Translations under genes and position numbers: made by a program
Shown here: positions 1 to 5,496 of the stretch, one piece after another
Numbering within the stretch: the stretch's first letter is position 1
How the letters are laid out: each line of letters begins with the position of its first letter
The notes under the pieces: generated by a model
What the model was told of the DNA's origin: nothing
Database searches by the model: none
The model's input: only the letters and a program-made list of their open reading frames with translations
From: an uncultured Dorea sp.
GTDB taxonomy: Bacteria > Bacillota > Clostridia > Lachnospirales > Lachnospiraceae
Direction: 5' to 3'
Assembly (NCBI GenBank): GCA_948844705.1
Contig: CAQNVT010000213.1
Coordinates: 1-7,605, forward strand
DNA: 7,605 nucleotides

Positions 1-2
1 AG

Positions 3-107
3 GTCGTAGAATATCTCTATAACAGAGAATGTCAGGGAAAAGTAAGGATAGACGACACATTAAAAGCCGCAATTGATGCATACTATGAACAGTATGGTGT
101 GAAATAA
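3..107 (+). CDS. 3' end of an unidentified gene (C-terminal 34 codons)
   Basis: The third forward frame is open from the left edge to a TAA at 105-107, followed directly by a second TAA at 108-110. The other two forward frames stop within the first 25 bases. The visible end reads VVEYLYNRECQGKVRIDD, then a short helix-like stretch ending YYEQYGVK. It is hydrophilic, has no membrane segment and matches no motif I recognise, so no function is offered. The next gene starts 18 bp downstream behind its own strong ribosome binding site, so the two may share a transcript. The reading frame is well supported by its continuity and by this spacing, but the identity is unknown. Confidence 0.6.
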   Translation, partial: VVEYLYNRECQGKVRIDDTLKAAIDAYYEQYGVK

Positions 108-125
108 TAATGGAGGAGACTGTCT

Positions 126-278
126 ATGAATGAAAAAGCATATAAATCAATGAGTTTTGCAGGGGCGTCGGGGATTGCCATCGGGATCGTTATGATCGTG
201 ACAGGTGTTTCAGCCGGAATTATTGCAATTATCAGCGGAGCCAGATTATTAAAGGACAAAAAAGGGCTTACATTCTAG
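126..278 (+). CDS. Small glycine-rich single-span membrane protein (50 aa)
   Basis: This short gene starts at ATG 126, seven bases after a strong GGAGGAG ribosome binding site (112-118), and stops at TAG 276-278. It encodes 50 residues: a polar start (MNEKAYKSM), one hydrophobic stretch over about residues 11-37 rich in Gly, Ala, Ile and Val (for example IAIGIVMIVTGVSAGIIAII), and a basic tail (ARLLKDKKGLTF). The layout suggests a single transmembrane helix, or a tight hairpin, with a positively charged cytoplasmic tail. Similar short proteins are, to my recollection, common and uncharacterised in Lachnospiraceae. There is no leader-peptidase site or double-glycine bacteriocin leader. The ribosome binding site, the open frame and the clear hydrophobic pattern make it a likely real gene. 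Its role is unknown. Confidence 0.75.
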   Translation: MNEKAYKSMSFAGASGIAIGIVMIVTGVSAGIIAIISGARLLKDKKGLTF

Positions 279-290
279 GCTCGGTATTGA

Positions 291-295
291 AAGGG
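291..295 (+). promoter_or_regulatory. Ribosome binding site supporting the TTG start of the VanZ gene
   Basis: The AAGGG at 291-295 lies 11 bases before TTG 307. No ATG or GTG occurs in the same frame between the upstream in-frame stop (TAA 250-252) and 307. The first internal ATG (427) would remove the first transmembrane helix. TTG is therefore the best start, although the spacing is slightly long and the site is weaker than those of the neighbouring genes. Confidence 0.45.
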
Positions 296-306
296 ATGCT
301 GTATTT

Positions 307-786
307 TTGAATGCAAAGAGCAGAAGAAGAATCCGAATATTCGGGAAGATTTGTTTCATCCTGTATATCGGATTCATTATATATTTTCTTATATTTTCTG
401 ACTGGTACGGAAGAACGATAACCGGAATGGAGGATTACCATTATAATTTTGTTCTGTTTAAAGAGATAAAAAGATTCTGGGAGTACCGTAATCAGGTCGG
501 GTTATTTGCAATGTTCACAAATCTATTCGGAAATGTGCTGATATTTATGCCATTTGGTTTTTTTCTGCCGATGGCAAGCAGATACAGGAGTTTTTTTGCT
601 ACTCTGCTCTGGAGCTTTCTTTTAAGCCTGGGTGTGGAGAGCTTTCAGCTTGTGTCCAAAGTGGGCTGTTTTGATGTGGATGACCTTCTGCTTAATACAA
701 TCGGAGGAATTGCGGGGCATATTGTATTTATGATATGTGTGCTGATAAGGAGACGACATGTTTATAAAAGGAAGAAGAGACGATGA
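307..786 (+). CDS. VanZ-family membrane protein
   Basis: This 159-residue integral membrane protein belongs to the VanZ-like family. Visible segments are a basic N-terminus (KSRRRIR), a first transmembrane helix at about 12-31, a family core NLFGNVLIFMPFGFFLP (72-88) forming the second helix, a third helix at about 95-112 ending in the conserved E111 and Q114 (GVESFQ), and the signature FDVDDLLLNTIGGIAGH (122-138) leading into a fourth helix at about 135-147. The C-terminus is strongly basic (RRRHVYKRKKRR). The family is named for VanZ of the vanA cluster, which gives low-level teicoplanin resistance, but most members have no known role, and no van genes are present here, so resistance should not be assumed. 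It starts at TTG 307. Its last 29 bases overlap the next gene, suggesting translational coupling. A perfect 10-bp tandem repeat lies within the first helix. Confidence 0.88.
   Translation: MNAKSRRRIRIFGKICFILYIGFIIYFLIFSDWYGRTITGMEDYHYNFVLFKEIKRFWEYRNQVGLFAMFTNLFGNVLIFMPFGFFLPMASRYRSFFATLLWSFLLSLGVESFQLVSKVGCFDVDDLLLNTIGGIAGHIVFMICVLIRRRHVYKRKKRR
380..399 (+). repeat. Perfect tandem repeat, 2 x 10 bp, inside the VanZ gene
   Basis: TATATTTTCT occurs twice back to back (380-389 and 390-399). It encodes part of the first transmembrane helix (residues 25-31, IYFLIFS). The unit length is not a multiple of three, so gain or loss of one copy would shift the reading frame of the VanZ gene. With only two copies this may be chance in an AT-rich membrane-helix stretch. 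Confidence 0.8.
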
Positions 787-1156
787 AGACGGAGCGAAGG
801 CTCTTAAGGCGGCGAAGGAAAGAGAAAGGCGCCGCAGAAAGCTGATACGGACAAAATACGGACAAAAGCCCTTAAAGCATGCGAGAAAAGGGATACAGTC
901 CTGTGTGCTGGCCGGACTGGTCGTGCTGCTTTTGTTTTTTATGGTCAGCATTTCATTTGCGTCCAAAGGCGAGATCGGCGCATATATGGGAATCGTAGGC
1001 ATTCTGACGGCAGTGCTTTCGGGAATAGGTTTAAATCTTGGGATACGGGGCTTTAAAGAGAGAGATAAAAATTACATAACCTGCAAGGTGGGAGCAGGCA
1101 TTTGCGGGATTGTTCTGACCGGAATGGCGGCAATATTTTTAAGGGGGCTGATTTAG
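758..1156 (+). CDS. Small three-helix membrane protein with a basic N-terminus (possibly DUF6142-like)
   Basis: This 132-residue protein starts at ATG 758 behind AAGGAGA (747-753), inside the last 29 bases of the VanZ gene in another frame, and stops at TAG 1154-1156. Residues 1-45 are highly charged, with a run of arginines and lysines (KERERRRRKLIRTKYG), and are probably cytoplasmic. Three hydrophobic helices follow at about 46-67, 74-96 and 111-128, each rich in Gly, Ala, Val, Ile or Leu. No catalytic motif is visible. The layout resembles small uncharacterised Lachnospiraceae membrane proteins such as DUF6142; that name is from memory and unverified. The aminopeptidase gene begins 1 bp after its stop, so the two are almost certainly co-transcribed. 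A functional link with the peptidase is only an inference from this arrangement. Confidence 0.8.
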   Translation: MFIKGRRDDEDGAKALKAAKERERRRRKLIRTKYGQKPLKHARKGIQSCVLAGLVVLLLFFMVSISFASKGEIGAYMGIVGILTAVLSGIGLNLGIRGFKERDKNYITCKVGAGICGIVLTGMAAIFLRGLI

Positions 1157-1157
1157 A

Positions 1158-3206
1158 ATGATAGAGGAAAGATATGAGCTTGTGACAGAGCGGATCAGGG
1201 AAATAAAAAGCGAACGGCTGACAGAGGAGGAGTATCGGGATTACTTTTGGAAAATGTCGGATTTTGTCGGAATGATAGATGAGTTAAGGAACCTTATCAG
1301 AAGTGGAGCATACCAGATGCTTCCGCTTTCAGAGCTTGAGGCGTGGAATCAGAGACTTTACGCTGACATCCTTCCGGAAAATTATGAGAAAAGCTATGCG
1401 AATCCTTCGTATGCCGCAGGACGTCTTGGAAAGGACTACGGGCAGATATTAAGTTTTCTCTATACAGAGCTTCGGGGAGCGATTGTATATGCCTTCGAGA
1501 AAAATACAGAATACCTGGATATCCTTTTCGAGCTTCTGGTGCAGATCTATCACCAGTTTGAGGAGGAAGAGCATCCGGAGCTTACGCATATTAAGGAGAC
1601 GGTTTACTGGTATGCAAGTGATTACTGCGATGTATTTGCCGCAGACCGCGTTAAGGAGCAGGTGGATGAAGAGGAGAGCTTTGCTGCGGATCTGATAGAA
1701 ACTTCGGAGCTTTCGGATATTCGCTACCTGTATTATTTTGGTGAGTATATCAGTGAAAATGAAAGAAAAACCGCAGAGCATCTTAATTCTCTGTCTGAGG
1801 ATGTGATCCAGAAAATGGCAGACGTTTATACGGAAGGCTACCGCACCGGATTTGTCAATACAGGGAAAGACCTGTCCGGAAAATCTACGGTAAATATCCG
1901 ATATAACCTGGGGTTTGAGAGGGTGGTAAAAAAGGCGATAGAGAATTTCAGAAAAATGGGCCTGGAGCCTGTGATCTACCGCTCGTCTGTCAGTGTGATC
2001 ACGAAGCGGCAGCATATAAGAACAGGCTTTTACGGCGCTGTTCCCAATAAGCAGTACGAGTATGACCACAAGGATGACCAGGGGCTGTTTCTTGATAAGC
2101 AGTATGTAGAGCGCAAGCTTGAGGTGATGAAAACTGCCTTTGAGCAGTATAAGGAAAAAGCGGCGCGCCATGCAGGTCCGGCGTGTATAGAGATGTTCGG
2201 AGAGAAACCGTTTTCGCCCGTACAAAAAGATGAGACGGTGAAGCTGACGGAAAAGCAGGCGGAGCTGTCCCTTCTTTACGACAGCAGATCCGGACAGCTT
2301 ACGAACGCCTATATTCCGGGAGACGAGAGAAGTTTTACCATCATTGCATATCCGGTTCCGGAGATCGGAGACCGGTATGAGGAGATATTTGACGAGATTA
2401 TTAAAATCAATACGCTGGATGCAAAGACCTATGAAAGGGTGCAGCAGACACTGATTGACGCACTGGATAAGGGTGAGTATGTCCATATTCTCGGCGGAAA
2501 CGGAAATCGGACGGATCTTAAGGTACGGCTTTTTAAATTAAAGAATCCGTCGAAGGAGACGATTTTCGAAAACTGTGTGGCGGATGTGAATATTCCGGCA
2601 GGCGAGGTGTTTACCTCACCGGTGTTGGAAGGGACAAACGGAGTTCTCCATGTCAGCAAGGTGTATTTAAACGAGCTTCAGTACCAGGATCTGGAAATTA
2701 CGTTTTCTAACGGAATGATCGCAGACTATAACTGCGGTAATTTTGAGAGAGAGCTTGAAAATAAGGCGTATATCCGTGAGAATATTCTGCACAGGCATCC
2801 GACGCTGCCTCTTGGAGAGTTTGCGATCGGCACGAATACAACGGCTTATGTGGCGGCAAAAAAATATGAGATCGAGGAGAAAATGCCGATTCTCATCGCA
2901 GAGAAAATGGGCCCTCATTTCGCCGTAGGCGATACATGCTACAGCTGGAGCGAGGACAATAAGGTCTATAACCCTGACGGGAAGGAGATCGTTGCAAAGG
3001 ACAACTCCGTGTCTGTCTTAAGAAAGGAGGATGTCTCTAAGGCATATTTCCACTGTCATACAGACATTACGATTCCTTACGAGGAGCTTAAAAGCATTAC
3101 TGTTGTGACGAAGGAGGGAGAAGATATCCTTCTTCTTTCGGACGGCCATTTTGTGCTTGAGGGGACAGAGATTTTAAATGAACCGTTGAAAAATATGCAG
3201 AGATAA
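1158..3206 (+). CDS. M29-family (AmpS/AmpT/PepS type) metallo-aminopeptidase with long N-terminal extension
   Basis: This 682-residue protein is predicted to be a cytoplasmic metal-dependent aminopeptidase that releases N-terminal amino acids from peptides. The catalytic signatures are in the C-terminal half: GNGNRTDLKVRL (447-458), GEVFTSP with E483, LGEFAIGTN with E554, GPHFAVG with H587 and nearby Y595, and HCHTDI with H634 and D636. These match, in order, the two Glu, His, Tyr, His and Asp metal-site residues known in the Thermus aminopeptidase T family. Typical M29 enzymes are about 370-415 residues. The family N-domain seems to begin near residue 215-240 (VNIRYNLGFERVV), leaving about 215 extra residues that are acidic, helical-looking and rich in Tyr and Glu, with no signal peptide or membrane segment. 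The start is ATG 1158, ten bases after AAGGGGG (1141-1147) inside the previous gene. The spacing from H587 to H634 is longer than in the Thermus enzyme, so this is a divergent branch. Family placement is strong; the substrate is unknown. Confidence 0.88.
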   Translation: MIEERYELVTERIREIKSERLTEEEYRDYFWKMSDFVGMIDELRNLIRSGAYQMLPLSELEAWNQRLYADILPENYEKSYANPSYAAGRLGKDYGQILSFLYTELRGAIVYAFEKNTEYLDILFELLVQIYHQFEEEEHPELTHIKETVYWYASDYCDVFAADRVKEQVDEEESFAADLIETSELSDIRYLYYFGEYISENERKTAEHLNSLSEDVIQKMADVYTEGYRTGFVNTGKDLSGKSTVNIRYNLGFERVVKKAIENFRKMGLEPVIYRSSVSVITKRQHIRTGFYGAVPNKQYEYDHKDDQGLFLDKQYVERKLEVMKTAFEQYKEKAARHAGPACIEMFGEKPFSPVQKDETVKLTEKQAELSLLYDSRSGQLTNAYIPGDERSFTIIAYPVPEIGDRYEEIFDEIIKINTLDAKTYERVQQTLIDALDKGEYVHILGGNGNRTDLKVRLFKLKNPSKETIFENCVADVNIPAGEVFTSPVLEGTNGVLHVSKVYLNELQYQDLEITFSNGMIADYNCGNFERELENKAYIRENILHRHPTLPLGEFAIGTNTTAYVAAKKYEIEEKMPILIAEKMGPHFAVGDTCYSWSEDNKVYNPDGKEIVAKDNSVSVLRKEDVSKAYFHCHTDITIPYEELKSITVVTKEGEDILLLSDGHFVLEGTEILNEPLKNMQR

Positions 3207-3213
3207 TGTATGA

Positions 3214-3252
3214 TGAACGCATGGCGATGAGTTCGCCGGCGTTCACATTTTT
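3214..3252 (+). terminator. Probable rho-independent terminator after the aminopeptidase gene
   Basis: TGAACGC (3214-3220) pairs with GCGTTCA (3239-3245), and inside it GGCGA (3223-3227) pairs with TCGCC (3233-3237) around the loop TGAGT. The two stems are separated by an AT/G bulge. CA and then five T follow (3248-3252). The stem is good but bulged and the T-run is short, so termination may be partial, and some read-through into purE is possible. Confidence 0.6.
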
Positions 3253-3270
3253 ATATGAGATCAATATAAG
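3242..3270 (+). promoter_or_regulatory. Candidate sigma-A-type promoter for the pur operon (weak call)
   Basis: TTCACA (3242-3247) and TATAAG (3265-3270) each match five of six consensus -35 and -10 bases and lie exactly 17 bp apart. Against it, the -35 box overlaps the 3' arm of the preceding hairpin. A start site about 7 bases after the -10 box (near 3277) would also cut into the purE ribosome binding site AAGGAAG (3273-3279), leaving an almost leaderless message. It may be a chance match, but no better promoter is visible in the 79-bp gap. Confidence 0.3.
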
Positions 3271-3285
3271 GAAAGGAAGAACATT

Positions 3286-3798
3286 ATGCCAAAGGTAGGA
3301 ATTGTGATGGGAAGTGACTCTGACTTAAAGGTCATGAGTAAAGCGGCAGCTATGCTTGAGAAGTTAGGAATCGATTATGAGATGACGATCATCTCGGCAC
3401 ACCGGGAGCCGGATGTATTTTTCGAGTGGGCAAAAGCGGCGGAAGGAAAGGGAATGAAGGTGATCATTGCAGGGGCCGGTATGGCGGCGCATCTTCCGGG
3501 GATGTGTGCGGCGCTGTTTCCGTTGCCGGTTGTGGGAGTACCTATGTCAGGAAAGAATCTGGCGGGAGAGGACGCATTATTTTCTATCGTACAGATGCCG
3601 CCGGGAATTCCGGTTGCGACGGTTGCCATCGACGGCGGTATGAATGCCGCGATTCTTGCGGCAAAGATTCTTGCCGTATCGGATGCGGCGCTTCTTGACA
3701 AATTAAAAGCTTACACGGCCGAGATGAAGGAGACTGTGCAGGCAAAGGCGGCAAAGCTTGACGAGATTGGCTACGAGGCATATTTACAGGATAAATAA
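3286..3798 (+). CDS. purE: N5-carboxyaminoimidazole ribonucleotide mutase (PurE, class I type)
   Basis: PurE forms 4-carboxy-5-aminoimidazole ribonucleotide in step 6 of de novo purine synthesis, in the cytoplasm, normally as an octamer. The 170-residue length is typical. Class I signatures are GSDSD (9-13, phosphate and substrate binding), SAHREP (37-42, with the catalytic H39 equivalent to E. coli H45), GAGMAAHLPGM (63-73) and QMPPGIPVATVAI (103-115). Class I enzymes usually work with PurK, which supplies N5-carboxy-AIR, but purK is not next to it here and could lie elsewhere. Differences from the E. coli enzyme are Glu for Thr in SAHRTP and Met for Gly in GAGG. The start at ATG 3286 follows AAGGAAG (3273-3279). 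It is the first gene of the pur cluster, 79 bp after the aminopeptidase gene and 20 bp before purM. Confidence 0.97.
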   Translation: MPKVGIVMGSDSDLKVMSKAAAMLEKLGIDYEMTIISAHREPDVFFEWAKAAEGKGMKVIIAGAGMAAHLPGMCAALFPLPVVGVPMSGKNLAGEDALFSIVQMPPGIPVATVAIDGGMNAAILAAKILAVSDAALLDKLKAYTAEMKETVQAKAAKLDEIGYEAYLQDK

Positions 3799-3818
3799 AG
3801 AGCAGGGAGAGTATACAT

Positions 3819-4844
3819 ATGGATTACAAGAAATCAGGAGTTGATATTGAAGCAGGTTACAAGGCCGTAGAGCTTATGAAAGAGCATGTGAAAAAGACGA
3901 TGCGCCCGGAGGTGCTGGGAGGCTTAGGGGGATTTTCCGGAGCATTCTCCCTGGCGAAGATCAAAGAGATGGAGGAGCCGGTGCTTCTTTCCGGCACAGA
4001 CGGCTGTGGAACGAAGGTGAAGCTGGCCATGATCATGGACAAGCATGATACGATCGGTATCGATGCGGTTGCCATGTGTGTCAATGATATCGCCTGTGCG
4101 GGAGGAGAGCCGTTGTTTTTCCTGGATTATATTGCATGCGGGAAGAATTACCCGGAAAAGATCGCATCTATCGTAAGCGGCGTGGCGGAAGGGTGTCTCC
4201 AGGCAGAGGCGGCGCTGATCGGTGGAGAGACGGCGGAGCATCCGGGCCTTATGCCGGAGGAGGATTACGATCTGGCAGGCTTTGCGGTCGGTGTGTGCGA
4301 TAAAAAGGATATGATTACAGGCGAGAATTTGAAGGATGGGGACGTGCTGATCGGCATGGCTTCCTCCGGAGTGCACAGCAACGGATTTTCTCTTGTGCGC
4401 AAGGTGTTTGAGATGACCAGAGAATCTCTGGAGACGTACCATGAAGATCTGGGGGCGACGTTGGGCGAGACGCTTCTTGCACCGACCAGGATCTATGTGA
4501 AAGCGCTTAAGAGCGTGAAGAAGGCAGGCGTTACGGTTAAGGCCTGCAGCCATATCACGGGTGGCGGCTTCTATGAGAATATTCCGAGAATGCTGAAAGA
4601 AGGTATGCACGCGGTCGTAAAGAAGGACAGCTATCCGATTCCGCCGATCTTCACCAAGCTTGCAAAGGAAGGAAATGTAGAAGAGCATGCGATGTACAAT
4701 ACCTACAACATGGGACTTGGCATGATTGTCGCCGTGGCTCCGGAGGATGTGGAAAAGGCTATGGAAGCGATCCGGGCGGCGGGGGATACTCCGTATGTGG
4801 TAGGACATGTTGAGACAGGAGAAAAAGGAGTCACATTATGTTAA
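3819..4844 (+). CDS. purM: Phosphoribosylformylglycinamidine cyclo-ligase (AIR synthetase, PurM)
   Basis: PurM uses ATP to close the ring of formylglycinamidine ribonucleotide, giving 5-aminoimidazole ribonucleotide, the precursor of PurE's substrate. The 341 residues match the usual length of about 340-350. Family motifs run in order: GGLGGFSGAF (34-43), SGTDGCGTKVKLA (58-70), GIDAVAMCVND (80-90) of the ATP-binding N-domain, GGETAEHPGLM (135-145), SSGVHSNGFSL (182-192), HITGGGFYENIPR (245-257) and TYNMGLGM (295-302). The start at ATG 3819 has AGGGAGAG (3804-3811) seven bases upstream. Its last 7 bases overlap the purN start. No key motif is missing. Confidence 0.98.
   Translation: MDYKKSGVDIEAGYKAVELMKEHVKKTMRPEVLGGLGGFSGAFSLAKIKEMEEPVLLSGTDGCGTKVKLAMIMDKHDTIGIDAVAMCVNDIACAGGEPLFFLDYIACGKNYPEKIASIVSGVAEGCLQAEAALIGGETAEHPGLMPEEDYDLAGFAVGVCDKKDMITGENLKDGDVLIGMASSGVHSNGFSLVRKVFEMTRESLETYHEDLGATLGETLLAPTRIYVKALKSVKKAGVTVKACSHITGGGFYENIPRMLKEGMHAVVKKDSYPIPPIFTKLAKEGNVEEHAMYNTYNMGLGMIVAVAPEDVEKAMEAIRAAGDTPYVVGHVETGEKGVTLC
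4825..4844 (+). promoter_or_regulatory. purM-purN translational coupling site
   Basis: The purN ribosome binding site AAGGAG (4825-4830) lies inside the last codons of purM, and the purN ATG (4838) precedes the purM stop TAA (4842-4844), giving the overlap ATGTTAA. Ribosomes ending purM can readily restart on purN, which would tie the output of the two enzymes. Confidence 0.8.
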
Positions 4845-5461
4845 ATGTCGTTGTACTGGTATCCGGAGGCGGGACGAACCTGCAGGCGGTTATTGACGGG
4901 GTAGAGGCAGGGACGATCGGGAATACGAGGATTGCCGGAGTTATAAGCAATAACCAGAACGCTTATGCCCTCACCCGGGCGAAGGAGCATCATATTCCGA
5001 GTGCATGCATCTCTCCGAAGATGTTTTCTTCGCGGGAGGAGTTTAATGAAAGATTTCTGGAGGAGGTAGACAGGATGAAGCCGGACCTTATCGTGCTGGC
5101 CGGATTCCTTGTCGTGATCCCTCCGGCTATGATAAAGAGATACAGAAACCGGATCATCAATATCCATCCGTCGCTGATTCCGTCCTTTTGCGGTACAGGC
5201 TATTACGGACTTAAGGTCCATGAGGCGGCGCTTGCCCGCGGCGTAAAGGTGACGGGCGCTACCGTGCATTTTGTGGACGAGGGGACGGATACCGGCCCGA
5301 TCATCTTGCAGAAGGCGGTAGAGGTAGAAGAGGGAGATACTCCGGAGGTGCTTCAGCGGCGTGTGATGGAACAGGCAGAGTGGAGGATTCTTCCGAAGGC
5401 CATCGATCTGATCGCGGGCGGAAGAGTTACCGTAGAGGATAACCGCGTGAAATTTATTTAG
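4838..5461 (+). CDS. purN: Phosphoribosylglycinamide formyltransferase (folate-dependent, PurN)
   Basis: PurN transfers the formyl group of 10-formyltetrahydrofolate to glycinamide ribonucleotide (step 3). The 207-residue protein has the phosphate-binding loop SGGGTNLQ (9-16), the region LAGFLVVIP (87-95), and the catalytic motif INIHPSLIPSF (107-117) with N108 and H110, equivalent to E. coli N106 and H108. VHFVDEGTDTGPIILQ (143-158) follows, with H144 and D151 equivalent to E. coli H137 and D144. The full catalytic set is therefore present. The loop CGTGYYGLKVHEA (118-130) differs from the E. coli form (PGLHTHRQALE) and is of the kind I associate with clostridial PurN. It overlaps purM by 7 bp, and purD follows after 35 bp. 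A second, formate-dependent enzyme (PurT) is not seen here. Confidence 0.97.
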   Translation: MLNVVVLVSGGGTNLQAVIDGVEAGTIGNTRIAGVISNNQNAYALTRAKEHHIPSACISPKMFSSREEFNERFLEEVDRMKPDLIVLAGFLVVIPPAMIKRYRNRIINIHPSLIPSFCGTGYYGLKVHEAALARGVKVTGATVHFVDEGTDTGPIILQKAVEVEEGDTPEVLQRRVMEQAEWRILPKAIDLIAGGRVTVEDNRVKFI

Positions 5462-5496
5462 TCATGTGCAGACAGTAAAAAACAGGAGGGAATATC

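Noticed and set aside
296..310. Mini-frame ATG CTG TAT TTT TGA ending on the VanZ TTG start, as a possible leader peptide
   Set aside because: The AAGGG directly abuts this ATG with no spacing, so initiation there is unlikely. A four-codon frame is expected by chance.
307..786. Teicoplanin resistance function for the VanZ-like gene
   Set aside because: VanZ homologues are widespread without van clusters. No vanA, vanH, vanX or other van gene is nearby, so resistance is not supported.
622..1002. Minus-strand open frame (126 codons) across the VanZ gene and the small membrane protein gene
   Set aside because: It overlaps two coupled + strand genes with membrane topology and ribosome binding sites. 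Its product shows no coherent pattern.
1449..2486. Long minus-strand open frame (345 codons) opposite the aminopeptidase gene
   Set aside because: It lies wholly inside a gene with clear M29 motifs, its translation is a Leu/Ile/Arg-rich mixture with no family signal, and it is best explained as an antisense shadow.
3207..3285. Purine (guanine) riboswitch upstream of purE
   Set aside because: The gap is 79 bp and is taken up by the hairpin and ribosome binding site. No conserved three-way-junction aptamer core is visible.
3924..4808. Long minus-strand open frame (294 codons) opposite purM
   Set aside because: purM is certain on the + strand. The antisense product is His/Arg-rich low-information sequence with no motif.
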